A stretch of DNA of 8,253 bases, from assembly GCA_003554565.1 (NCBI GenBank), contig PWGR01000037.1, positions 1 through 8,253 on the forward strand. The letters run 5' to 3'. Shown one piece after another: positions 1-6,324 of this stretch. Position numbers and translations under genes: made by a program. The notes below the pieces were generated by a model. It was not told where the DNA came from. It did no database searches and was given only the letters and a program-made list of their open reading frames with translations. The stretch is from Clostridia bacterium (lineage in GTDB: Bacteria > Bacillota > Sulfobacillia > SLMV01). Every line of letters begins with the position of its first letter. Position 1 is the first letter of the stretch.

Positions 1-54
1 AATGGTTGGACCCGGTCCGTGCAGATTGATGCGCAATGAGAGAAGGAGGACCAC
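1..54 (+). other. Left-edge sequence with possible 3' end of an upstream gene, and mutS2 ribosome binding site
   Basis: All three + frames are open from the edge for a short way. One ends in TGA at 37-39, one in TGA at 27-29, and one in TGA at 56-58, which would overlap the mutS2 start as ATGA. With at most 18 codons visible, no upstream gene can be identified or its frame chosen. A strong Shine-Dalgarno AAGGAGG lies at 43-49, five bases before the mutS2 ATG. I see no convincing promoter here, so mutS2 is probably transcribed from further left. Confidence 0.4.
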
Positions 55-2619
55 ATGATATCCGATGCAGGTCATTCAGATGACATCAATAATGAACTCC
101 CTCGTGAGGATGCGCTGCTGAACTACGCTTACGACCGCCTGGGGTACTACGACATCCGGGGCCGCCTGGCCAACTGCGCGAGCAGCTCGCTGGGTCAGCG
201 ACGTGCAGAGGCGCTGGTTCCGGATCGGGATGCTCAGCGGGTAAGGCATGCTCTCAGAGAAACCGGGGAGATGCGAGGACTGATGTCTCGTTCCTCCATA
301 CCTCTGGCCGGCATCCATGACCTGACCGAGATGCTCCGGCGGGCGGGCAAGCGCGGGGTTCTCGCGCCCGAGGAGCTGTTTGCGATCTCTGAGTGTATTG
401 GTGCCGCCCGGAAACTGCGCAAGTTTTTCTCCTCACGTGATGAGGACGCTCCCGCTCTGGCCGAGAGGGTTGAACCCCTGCAGCCATCGGTGGGTCTGGG
501 CGAGGAGATCGGCCGATGCATCAATGAGACGGCCGAGCTGCGGGATACCGCCAGCTCCGAACTTGCGCGCATCAGAAGGGGACTCCGCGCCACCGCAGAT
601 AATCTTCGGCACCAGCTGGAGAAAATGGCCAAGCGTCTCATGCGTGAGGGATATCTGCAGGAACCGATTGTGACGCAGCGCAACGGGCGGTATGTGCTTC
701 CCGTCAAACAGGAACAACGCGGACGGGTCCGCGGCATCGTGCACGGTCAGTCCTCCAGCGGAGCGACGGTCTTCGTCGAGCCGCAGGTGGCGGTGGAGTT
801 GAATAACAAGATTCAGGAGCTGAAATCTGAGGAGGAGAGGGAGGTCCACCGCATACTCGCTGAATTGACCGACCGGGTAGGCGGCGCGAGAGAGAATCTC
901 GAGATGGAGCAGCAGGTCCTCGGAGAACTGGACTTGATTTATGCCAAGGCCAGCCTGGCCGAGGAGCTCGACGCGGTGCACCCTGTTGTAAATGACGAAC
1001 AGTACCTGTATCTCAAGCAGGCCAGGCATCCCATGCTTGGCGATGATGTGGTGCCGATTGACGTGGAGGTCGGCCGCAGCTTCGATACCCTGGTGATCAC
1101 CGGACCCAATACCGGAGGCAAGACGGTTACCCTGAAGACCGTCGGTCTGATGGTGCTTATGTGTCAGGCTGGTATGCATGTTCCCTGCGAGGAAGACAGC
1201 GATATCGGAGTGTTTGCCCGCGTGTACTGTGATATTGGCGATGAGCAGAGCATTGCCCAGAATTTGAGTACTTTCTCCTCGCACATGCGCAATGTCATTC
1301 CGATTATGATGTTGGCCGACCGCCAGTCACTCGTGCTGCTGGATGAACTGGGAGCCGGGACTGATCCCATGGAGGGTGCTCCACTGGCCATGGCCATCCT
1401 GGAAGAACTGCACAGAGGCGGCGTCCGCACCATGGCCACAACGCATTACAGCCGTTTGAAAACCTTTGCGTACCAGCTCGACGGGGTGGAGAATGCCAGC
1501 ATGGAATTTGACGTGGAAACGCTTTCTCCCACATACAAACTGATGGTCGGGCTCCCGGGCCGCAGCAATGCCCTGGAGATTGCTGATCGCCTGGGCATGC
1601 CCGAGGGTCTGGTGCGACGTGCACGCTCCCTTCTGACTGAGAAGGAGGGAAGCGTCGAGGAGCTAATCGCCGCGATGGAGGAAGACAGAAAGGCCTGGAG
1701 CCGCAGGCGCGAGGAGGCGGAGACGGAGGCGGGCGATGCCCGCATTTTGCGTAAGCGTATGCACCAAAGAGAGCAGGAGCTGCGCGGAAAACAGGAAGAA
1801 CTCATCGACCGGGCGCGCGAGGACGCCCGGCGCGTCCTGCGGGAAGCCAGGGCTGAATCCCGGGAGCTGCTGCGTGAGATTCACCAGCTGGCCGGCGAGT
1901 TGAAGCAGGCATACCGTTCACTTTTGGATGAGCAGCGAGGTGTCGCCAATGATGCAGGCGAGGAGGAATACGAAGGAAAAGACATTCAGATGCGGGATCC
2001 GGGAGAGATAATCACACGGGCGGAAAGCCTGCGTGAGGTACTGGACTCTCTCGAGGAGCGCATTATTACTCACGTGGACGAGGTGGAACGCAGGCACCTG
2101 CGCCGTACTGCAGATCCATCCCGGGAAGAGAACGAGCCGGAGGATGAATCGCAGGAGAGGAAAACTGCCGATCTGCGCCCCGGCATGAATGTGAAAATTG
2201 GATCCTTCTCCGGGACTGGTGAGCTGATCGATATTGATGGTGATCAGGCGCATGTGCAGGTCGGTGTGATGAAGCTGAAGATCGACCTCGATGATATAGA
2301 GCCGACAGAAGAAGAGGATGTGAAACACGGAAGAAGACGCCGGGTCCCCGATGTTGGTCGTGAAAAATATGAGAGCCTACCATCGGAAATTGTGGTGCGG
2401 AAGATGAATGTGGAGCAGGCGCTCGAGAAGGTAAGGAAGCACATCGATGATGCAATTTTAGCAGGCAGGGATCAAGTAACCATAGTCCACGGTCATGGCG
2501 AGGGAATACTGCGTGAGGCAATCCGCCGCTATCTGGAGGAGACCCGATACGTACGCCGCTGGCAGCCCGCTGAGCGGGCCGCCGGAGGCGATGGAGTCAC
2601 TATTGCTCACCTGCGTTGA
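55..2619 (+). CDS. mutS2: MutS2 family ATPase / endonuclease with C-terminal Smr domain
   Basis: MutS2 homologue of 854 aa. The family binds branched DNA and suppresses homologous recombination. In Bacillus it also acts on collided ribosomes as a rescue factor. It is cytoplasmic and dimeric. Visible motifs are Walker A GPNTGGKT at residues 350-357 (the NTGGKT form is typical of MutS2, not MutS1), the QNLSTFSSHM signature at 402-411, Walker B LVLLDE at 426-431 followed by GAGTDP, and TTHY at 462-465. A charged coiled coil spans about 535-665, a KOW-like patch begins with LRPGM at 707-711, and an Smr domain covers about 778-854 with HGHGEG at 812-817 and GGDGVTI near the end. Two features depart from the norm. 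The protein is longer than the usual roughly 780-790 aa, with acidic/basic linkers on both sides of the KOW-like patch. The LDxR motif that opens most MutS2 Smr domains reads IVVR (779-782). The start is ATG with AAGGAGG five bases upstream. The family call is very secure; nuclease activity is uncertain. Confidence 0.97.
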   Translation: MISDAGHSDDINNELPREDALLNYAYDRLGYYDIRGRLANCASSSLGQRRAEALVPDRDAQRVRHALRETGEMRGLMSRSSIPLAGIHDLTEMLRRAGKRGVLAPEELFAISECIGAARKLRKFFSSRDEDAPALAERVEPLQPSVGLGEEIGRCINETAELRDTASSELARIRRGLRATADNLRHQLEKMAKRLMREGYLQEPIVTQRNGRYVLPVKQEQRGRVRGIVHGQSSSGATVFVEPQVAVELNNKIQELKSEEEREVHRILAELTDRVGGARENLEMEQQVLGELDLIYAKASLAEELDAVHPVVNDEQYLYLKQARHPMLGDDVVPIDVEVGRSFDTLVITGPNTGGKTVTLKTVGLMVLMCQAGMHVPCEEDSDIGVFARVYCDIGDEQSIAQNLSTFSSHMRNVIPIMMLADRQSLVLLDELGAGTDPMEGAPLAMAILEELHRGGVRTMATTHYSRLKTFAYQLDGVENASMEFDVETLSPTYKLMVGLPGRSNALEIADRLGMPEGLVRRARSLLTEKEGSVEELIAAMEEDRKAWSRRREEAETEAGDARILRKRMHQREQELRGKQEELIDRAREDARRVLREARAESRELLREIHQLAGELKQAYRSLLDEQRGVANDAGEEEYEGKDIQMRDPGEIITRAESLREVLDSLEERIITHVDEVERRHLRRTADPSREENEPEDESQERKTADLRPGMNVKIGSFSGTGELIDIDGDQAHVQVGVMKLKIDLDDIEPTEEEDVKHGRRRRVPDVGREKYESLPSEIVVRKMNVEQALEKVRKHIDDAILAGRDQVTIVHGHGEGILREAIRRYLEETRYVRRWQPAERAAGGDGVTIAHLR

Positions 2620-2626
2620 TGACTTC

Positions 2627-2889
2627 TCATTGCACGAAAATATATCCCTGTTCGCGACGATCTTCGGGGTAGTGGTCGCCGCATATCATCCTGAAGCGGC
2701 CCCTTTGCTCTGGCGTGAAGGTTACCGAGGCCGGCTCATCCTCAGTTACCTGCACATCCACGCCCAGTTGTTCGATCACGAGGCGATGCGAGCCATCTGT
2801 TGAGTGTATTTCCAGAGTAACCTCCTCGCCCTGCTGGACCCTCACCATGGTGGGCCGCAGGGTGCTGTGTCCCATGGTGATCTCAACGC
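2627..2889 (-). other. Cupredoxin-like domain at the C-terminus of the PBP
   Basis: Residues about 780-866 of the PBP read as a compact beta-rich domain: a strand with TLRPTMVRVQQGEEVTLEI, then STDGSHRLVIEQLGVDVQV, then SVTFTPEQRGRFRMICGDH, ending GYIFVQ. This follows the order seen in Cupredoxin_1 / cytochrome oxidase II-like proteins: G-x-x-V, S-x-D-x-x-H, G-V, V-x-F-x-P-x-x-x-G, C-x-x-H, G-x-I-x-V. Candidate ligands are His814, Cys849 and His852. The usual axial Met is absent; the equivalent place holds Glu859 or a neighbour. The first Cys of a CuA pair is also absent (Phe845), so a mononuclear site or no metal is more likely than CuA. The domain would sit outside the membrane. The assignment rests on reading by eye. 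Confidence 0.7.
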
Positions 2890-5227
2890 TGTCCGGGAAA
2901 AGAGGTTCTTCTTCTTCTTCTTCTTCTTCTTCCCGCTCGCCGTGCACGTCCACGCAGGTTTCCTCCGGGATGGCGTCACCCATGTCGGATGGCAGGGGCA
3001 GCGTTCTTCCGTCAGTATCCACCAGTGGTTCTTCAATTATCGGACGATCGAGGAATGCTCTCTCCTCTGCTTCGCCGTGTTCCGGGCAGAGCTCGTGCCA
3101 CAGCAGGTTCGGGTGCTCACTGCACACTTCCTTGACCACGTGCACATCACATTCTTGCAGCGGTTCCGTGCCGTCGATGAACAGCTCGCGGCGGAGATGC
3201 GCGGAGGGACACTCATCGCTGGGCAGCTTTCCAGATTTAATACATATGGTTCTTTCTATCATGTTATCCGGGCGCTCAAAGTCTGTGGGGGTGAGTCCCT
3301 CATGAGCGACCTCCATGATATCCCGCCACATGAGAACCGGGTACATGCCGCTGGACATGGAGACACCGAGGATGTTGCTCATGTTATCTGGCTGGTCAAA
3401 TCCAAGCCAGATGGTGCCCGCGTACTTCGGGGTGTAGCCAACCCACCATATATCGACCATATCGTCGGTAGTGCCGGTCTTGCCTGCGGCCGGCCATCCG
3501 TCGGACAGTTCCGCTCTCCAGCCGGTTCCCCAGTTGTTGAGCCAGCCCGACCGGTCGTCTCTGACCACGCTTTTGAGCATGTCAGTCATGAGATAGGCCT
3601 TTTCCGGCTCGAGTACGGCCGTGCGCTGGGATTGATTGTCCTCCAGTACATTGCCGTGACGGTCTATGACCTTGGTAATGGCGATTGGCTCGGGCCTGAC
3701 GCCGCCAGCAGCGAAGGTGGAATACGCAAGGGTGAGTTCCATGGGTGACACGCCGTCCGTCAGCCCGCCCAGTGCCAGTGATGGATTGCGATCGCTGTAG
3801 CGTCCGTCCGGCACCAGGCTGGTAATTCCCAGACGCTCTGCCATGTCAAATCCTTTGTCGATTCCTATCTCCATCAACGTACGTACCGCAGTTACGTTCA
3901 CCGATCGCCTTATGGCCTCACGAACTGTCGTGAGCCCCCGGTACGCACCCAATGGATATCCAGATTCGGAGTAGTTGCGGGGCACGAAACGTGATTCATC
4001 GCGGGTAATCTCCACCGGAGCATCGTCGATGATCGAGGCCGGATTCCAGCCGGCCTCCAGGGCGGTGGCATAGACCGCGACGGGCTTAAACGCCGAGCCG
4101 GGCTGTCGGTAAGATTGCCATGCTCGATTATGTTCGAGCATATCCTTGCGGTCCCTGCTGCCCACGATGGCCTGCAGATGTCCGGTGTGGGGGTCCATTA
4201 TTACCGCAGCAACCTGCAGGTCCTTCTCGTACTCCCCGAGGGGGAAGTTGGCATTAATGTGCTCCTCCACCGCTCGCTCTGTGGCGGACTGGACATCCTG
4301 ATTGAGGGTAGTATGAATCTCAAGTCCGCCCCCGTATACTTTGTCCGCCGGGTAGCGCTCGAGCAGCTTGGAGATGACGTAGTCGATGAAATGGGCTGCG
4401 GGACCTTCTATATCCGAGGTGAACCCGACCAGCTCAATTTCCTCATTGAGGGCCTGGTTCTTCTCATCTTCGGTGATGAACTCCTCGCGTACCATACTGG
4501 CCAGGACAAGCTCCTGTCGCTGAACGGCCTCCTCCTTATTGAGGTAAGGAGAATAGTGCTCAGGGGCACGCGGCAGCCCGGCCAGCAGCGAGGCCTCGGC
4601 CAGCGTCAGGTCAGACACGTCCTTTCCAAAGTACATCTGAGACGCCGCCTGCACGCCGTGTGCTCCATGACCGAGATTTATCTGGTTCAGGTACATGTCG
4701 AGGATCTGGTCCTTTGTATAGGACCGCTCCAGTTGAATGGCCAAAAAGGCTTCCTGGATCTTCCGGTGCCAGGTCTGCTCCATACCGATGGGCCACGCGT
4801 TGCGTGCCAGCTGCTGGCTGATGGTGCTGCCGCCCTGTAGGGGGCCGCCTGTAAGGTTGTTCCAGGCAGCACCCGCAATACGGTACACATCGAGGCCGAA
4901 GTGCTGGTAGAATCGGTGATCCTCGATGGCGAGGAATGCCTCCCGGACTATATCAGGAATATCCTCATCCTCGACCATGATCCGGTGTTCGCTGCCCCGG
5001 AGGGCACCGATATTTTCTCCCTCTGCATCGTAGACGAAGGATGTGATCTGCGGCTGGGGGCGGACGTCCTCGAGTTCAGGCATGCTACGTACTGCACTCA
5101 GAACCATACCGGCACTGGCTCCCACCCCGGCGATGACCGCCAAAATGAAAAGGACCAACAAGAATCGCGACCAGCGGACGGATCGTTTTTTCTTGCGGCG
5201 CGATCTTTTCGTGGACCGATCTGCCAA
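2627..5227 (-). CDS. Class A penicillin-binding protein (PBP1A-type transglycosylase/transpeptidase) with C-terminal cupredoxin-like domain
   Basis: Bifunctional murein synthase of 866 aa that polymerises lipid II and crosslinks peptide stems outside the membrane. A basic cytoplasmic N-terminus (RSRRKKKR) precedes one membrane segment at about 22-46. The GT51 transglycosylase shows AIEDHRFYQHFG with catalytic Glu102, GGSTISQQLARN at 132-143, and RKIQEAFLAIQLE plus ILDMYLNQINLGHGAHG at about 155-191. The transpeptidase has SAFK (nucleophile Ser378, Lys381), SVN at 442-444 and KTG at 583-585, so both active sites look intact. The tail is Cys/His-rich (Cys662, 673, 693, 702, 714, 758), then has nine Glu (766-774), then a cupredoxin-like domain at about 780-866 with His814, Cys849 and His852. 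The start is TTG at 5227. The ATG 22 bases upstream is out of frame, and the purine-rich GAAGGAGAGAGGGG upstream supports TTG. It is transcribed alone, divergent from mnmM, and its stop lies 7 bp from that of mutS2. The PBP call is certain; the terminal domain call is by pattern only. Confidence 0.96.
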   Translation of the reverse strand: MADRSTKRSRRKKKRSVRWSRFLLVLFILAVIAGVGASAGMVLSAVRSMPELEDVRPQPQITSFVYDAEGENIGALRGSEHRIMVEDEDIPDIVREAFLAIEDHRFYQHFGLDVYRIAGAAWNNLTGGPLQGGSTISQQLARNAWPIGMEQTWHRKIQEAFLAIQLERSYTKDQILDMYLNQINLGHGAHGVQAASQMYFGKDVSDLTLAEASLLAGLPRAPEHYSPYLNKEEAVQRQELVLASMVREEFITEDEKNQALNEEIELVGFTSDIEGPAAHFIDYVISKLLERYPADKVYGGGLEIHTTLNQDVQSATERAVEEHINANFPLGEYEKDLQVAAVIMDPHTGHLQAIVGSRDRKDMLEHNRAWQSYRQPGSAFKPVAVYATALEAGWNPASIIDDAPVEITRDESRFVPRNYSESGYPLGAYRGLTTVREAIRRSVNVTAVRTLMEIGIDKGFDMAERLGITSLVPDGRYSDRNPSLALGGLTDGVSPMELTLAYSTFAAGGVRPEPIAITKVIDRHGNVLEDNQSQRTAVLEPEKAYLMTDMLKSVVRDDRSGWLNNWGTGWRAELSDGWPAAGKTGTTDDMVDIWWVGYTPKYAGTIWLGFDQPDNMSNILGVSMSSGMYPVLMWRDIMEVAHEGLTPTDFERPDNMIERTICIKSGKLPSDECPSAHLRRELFIDGTEPLQECDVHVVKEVCSEHPNLLWHELCPEHGEAEERAFLDRPIIEEPLVDTDGRTLPLPSDMGDAIPEETCVDVHGEREEEEEEEEEPLFPDSVEITMGHSTLRPTMVRVQQGEEVTLEIHSTDGSHRLVIEQLGVDVQVTEDEPASVTFTPEQRGRFRMICGDHYPEDRREQGYIFVQ
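2906..2932 (-). repeat. Trinucleotide repeat (GAA)9 encoding poly-Glu
   Basis: The + strand reads nine uninterrupted TTC units, giving nine GAA codons on the coding strand (PBP residues 766-774), flanked by CGG (Arg) and CCT (Pro). It lies in the linker between the Cys-rich tail and the cupredoxin-like domain. Because the unit is three bases, slippage would change linker length without breaking the frame. Confidence 0.95.
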
Positions 5228-5255
5228 AGGGATCCCCTCTCTCCTTCATTACTAT

Positions 5256-5289
5256 TCAGTATTATAACACACAATCCCGGAGTCAATCT
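5256..5289 (-). promoter_or_regulatory. Extended -10 promoter of the PBP gene
   Basis: On the - strand a perfect TATAAT (5266 down to 5261) is directly preceded by TGT, giving the extended -10 form TGnTATAAT. A TTGACT lies at 5286-5281 but only 14 bases from the -10, too close for a normal -35. The hexamer at 17-base spacing (AGATTG) does not match consensus. The extended -10 would compensate for the poor -35. A transcript starting about seven bases downstream would give a leader of roughly 25-30 bases before the TTG at 5227. Confidence 0.6.
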
Positions 5290-5585
5290 GCACAATCTAC
5301 CCACGGAAAACAGTTCTGCTGCCTGCCAGCCCTGAGAATTTGGACGTGCGATGCGAAAAAATGTTCCACTGCTCTATGCGGGCCGGGTTTGGAATTGTGC
5401 TGCATGGTCACACTCGATGAACGAGTATCGATTTCAGGATCCCGTATAAATGCGGGCTGCCGGATAAATTCGGGACCAATCTTGACAGGGGTCAGCGTGC
5501 AGGGAGAAGGGTTTAGATTCGCAGATGGATAAGGACTACCAGACGGGCGCCTTCCGCAGGCACACAATTGAAGGACAGGTTTCAT
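5290..5585. other. Divergent intergenic region without a supported gene
   Basis: This stretch lies between the PBP promoter and the mnmM start. It holds two tandem hairpins (5441-5474, listed separately), a lone TTGACA at 5482-5487 with no acceptable -10 at 16-19 bases, and a small GCCT/AGGC hairpin at 5549-5561 just before mnmM. A 100-codon frame is open on the - strand (5585-5283) but has no ribosome site, low-complexity composition and no recognisable motif, so I do not call it a gene. No clear sigma-A promoter for mnmM is visible. The nearest -10-like element, TATAAA at 5445-5450, lies inside the first hairpin and lacks a -35. Confidence 0.6.
5441..5474 (+). repeat. Tandem hairpin pair with identical UAAA loops upstream of mnmM
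   Basis: The first hairpin, CCCGTATAAATGCGGG (5441-5456), pairs six bases (one G-U) around loop UAAA (5447-5450). The second, CCGGATAAATTCGG (5460-5473), pairs five bases (one G-U) around loop UAAA (5465-5468). The two share ATAAATnCGGG at an 18-base offset (5446-5456 and 5464-5474), so they can also be read as a direct repeat. The role is unknown. They could be paired RNA elements in the mnmM leader or two binding sites for a regulator. No T-run follows, so they are not intrinsic terminators. Confidence 0.5.
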
Positions 5586-5591
5586 GAGGAG
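5586..5591 (+). promoter_or_regulatory. Ribosome binding site deciding the mnmM start
   Basis: GAGGAG lies nine bases before GTG 5601 but directly abuts ATG 5592, which is too close to serve that ATG. It therefore favours the GTG start over ATG 5592, ATG 5595 or the longer TTG 5568. Confidence 0.5.
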
Positions 5592-5600
5592 ATGATGGGT

Positions 5601-6167
5601 GTGTTGATTTCTGCAGTGAAGTTTTCACATTCGGTAGTCAGTTCTTGCGTGAGCACCGGCGACATAGTGGTCGACGCAACAGCAGGAAATGGCCATGACA
5701 CCAAATTTCTTGCCGAAATGGTAGGAGACCGGGGCTGTGTCTATGCTTTTGATATCCAGCAGGAGGCGTTGGATCAGACGCGTAAACGCCTGGGGGAAGC
5801 CGGTCTGTTTTCCCGGGTCCGGCTTATAAAGACGGGTCATGAGAATATGAGTGAATATGTGGATGATGAGCCCACGGCAGTGATGTTCAATCTGGGCTAT
5901 CTGCCCGGGGGTAGCAATAAGCGGGTCATAACGCGACCGGACACCACGTTGGAGGCAATGGGAGAGGCACTTACACTGCTGCGGCCGGGAGGTGTCATCA
6001 CGGTGGTCATGTATCCCGGTCATGACGGTGGGTTGGTTGAACTCGAGGAGGTAGTCAAGTTCTGCGCCCGACTGGAAGATAACAGTTATCTGGCTCATCA
6101 CCTTCGTGTGCTCAACCGGGGGGATTATCCTCCGTCGGTCGCGGTTATACATAGGGTGTCCCGGTGA
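5601..6167 (+). CDS. mnmM: tRNA (mnm5s2U34)-type methyltransferase, MnmM/YtqB family
   Basis: Class I SAM-dependent methyltransferase of about 188 aa, close to the family's usual length of around 190. In Bacillus, YtqB (MnmM) methylates the aminomethyl group of nm5s2U at the wobble position of some tRNAs, replacing the methyltransferase half of MnmC. Numbering from the GTG, the SAM-binding loop is DATAGNGHDT at 25-34, followed by the acidic strand FDIQ at 50-53. The family-typical NLGYLPGG lies at 97-104 and YPGH at 138-141. The start is ambiguous. The frame opens at TTG 5568, with ATG 5592 and 5595 and GTG 5601 further in. The N-terminus of YtqB as I recall it aligns near residue 1 of the GTG form, and GAGGAG is well spaced for it. 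The gene diverges from the PBP gene. The family is well supported; the exact reaction is inferred from it. Confidence 0.9.
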   Translation: MLISAVKFSHSVVSSCVSTGDIVVDATAGNGHDTKFLAEMVGDRGCVYAFDIQQEALDQTRKRLGEAGLFSRVRLIKTGHENMSEYVDDEPTAVMFNLGYLPGGSNKRVITRPDTTLEAMGEALTLLRPGGVITVVMYPGHDGGLVELEEVVKFCARLEDNSYLAHHLRVLNRGDYPPSVAVIHRVSR

Positions 6168-6324
6168 GATCTTCGGTTCGTCACGGCCCAGCAGACGGCA
6201 GTAACTGCGTCAGGTTATACTGCCTATCATCAGTGCCGGGCGAGCAGGAGAGGCGGAGGGTATGGAGAAGGCAGATGTAATGCAGGATCAGTGAGATGCG
6301 CTTTCGTTGTGAGGAGGCTCCGGC
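6168..6324 (+). other. Intergenic gap between mnmM and the M81 gene, with ribosome binding site
   Basis: It holds an inverted repeat at 6197-6224 (listed separately). A -10-like TATACT at 6216-6221 has no matching -35 at 17 bases. The Shine-Dalgarno GAGGAGG at 6311-6317 lies seven bases before the M81 ATG. I see no gene here. Confidence 0.5.
6197..6224. repeat. Inverted repeat GGCAGTA / TACTGCC
   Basis: Perfect 7-bp arms (6197-6203 and 6218-6224) are separated by 14 bases. A nested CAGT-A-ACTG lies at 6199-6207. No U-run follows, so a standard intrinsic terminator is not supported. The right arm overlaps the TATACT at 6216-6221, a layout that an operator would have. Confidence 0.4.

Noticed and set aside
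433..1284. Long open frame on the - strand opposite mutS2 (283 codons)
   Set aside because: It lies wholly within mutS2, whose + strand product has clear family motifs. The antisense product has none and its length follows from codon bias.
2804..3748. Long + strand open frame opposite the PBP gene, with a poly-Phe run
   Set aside because: It is antisense to the conserved transpeptidase and tail. The poly-Phe is the complement of the GAA repeat, and no membrane or domain pattern is otherwise present.
5227..5251. ATG upstream of the PBP TTG as the true start
   Set aside because: It is 22 bases upstream and in a different frame from the PBP. The in-frame TTG with a purine-rich site upstream fits better.
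5482..5487. Perfect TTGACA as the -35 of an mnmM promoter
   Set aside because: No acceptable -10 at 16-19 bases. The nearest candidate (TAGATT at 5514-5519) is about 26 bases away.
5540..5565. Small GC-rich hairpin (GCCT/AGGC) as an intrinsic terminator or riboswitch expression platform
   Set aside because: The stem is only four base pairs and no T-run follows, so it supports neither reading.
5283..5585. 100-codon open frame on the - strand filling the divergent intergenic region
   Set aside because: No ribosome site before its ATG, no recognisable motif or fold, and it runs through the PBP promoter. The open frame is most likely chance.
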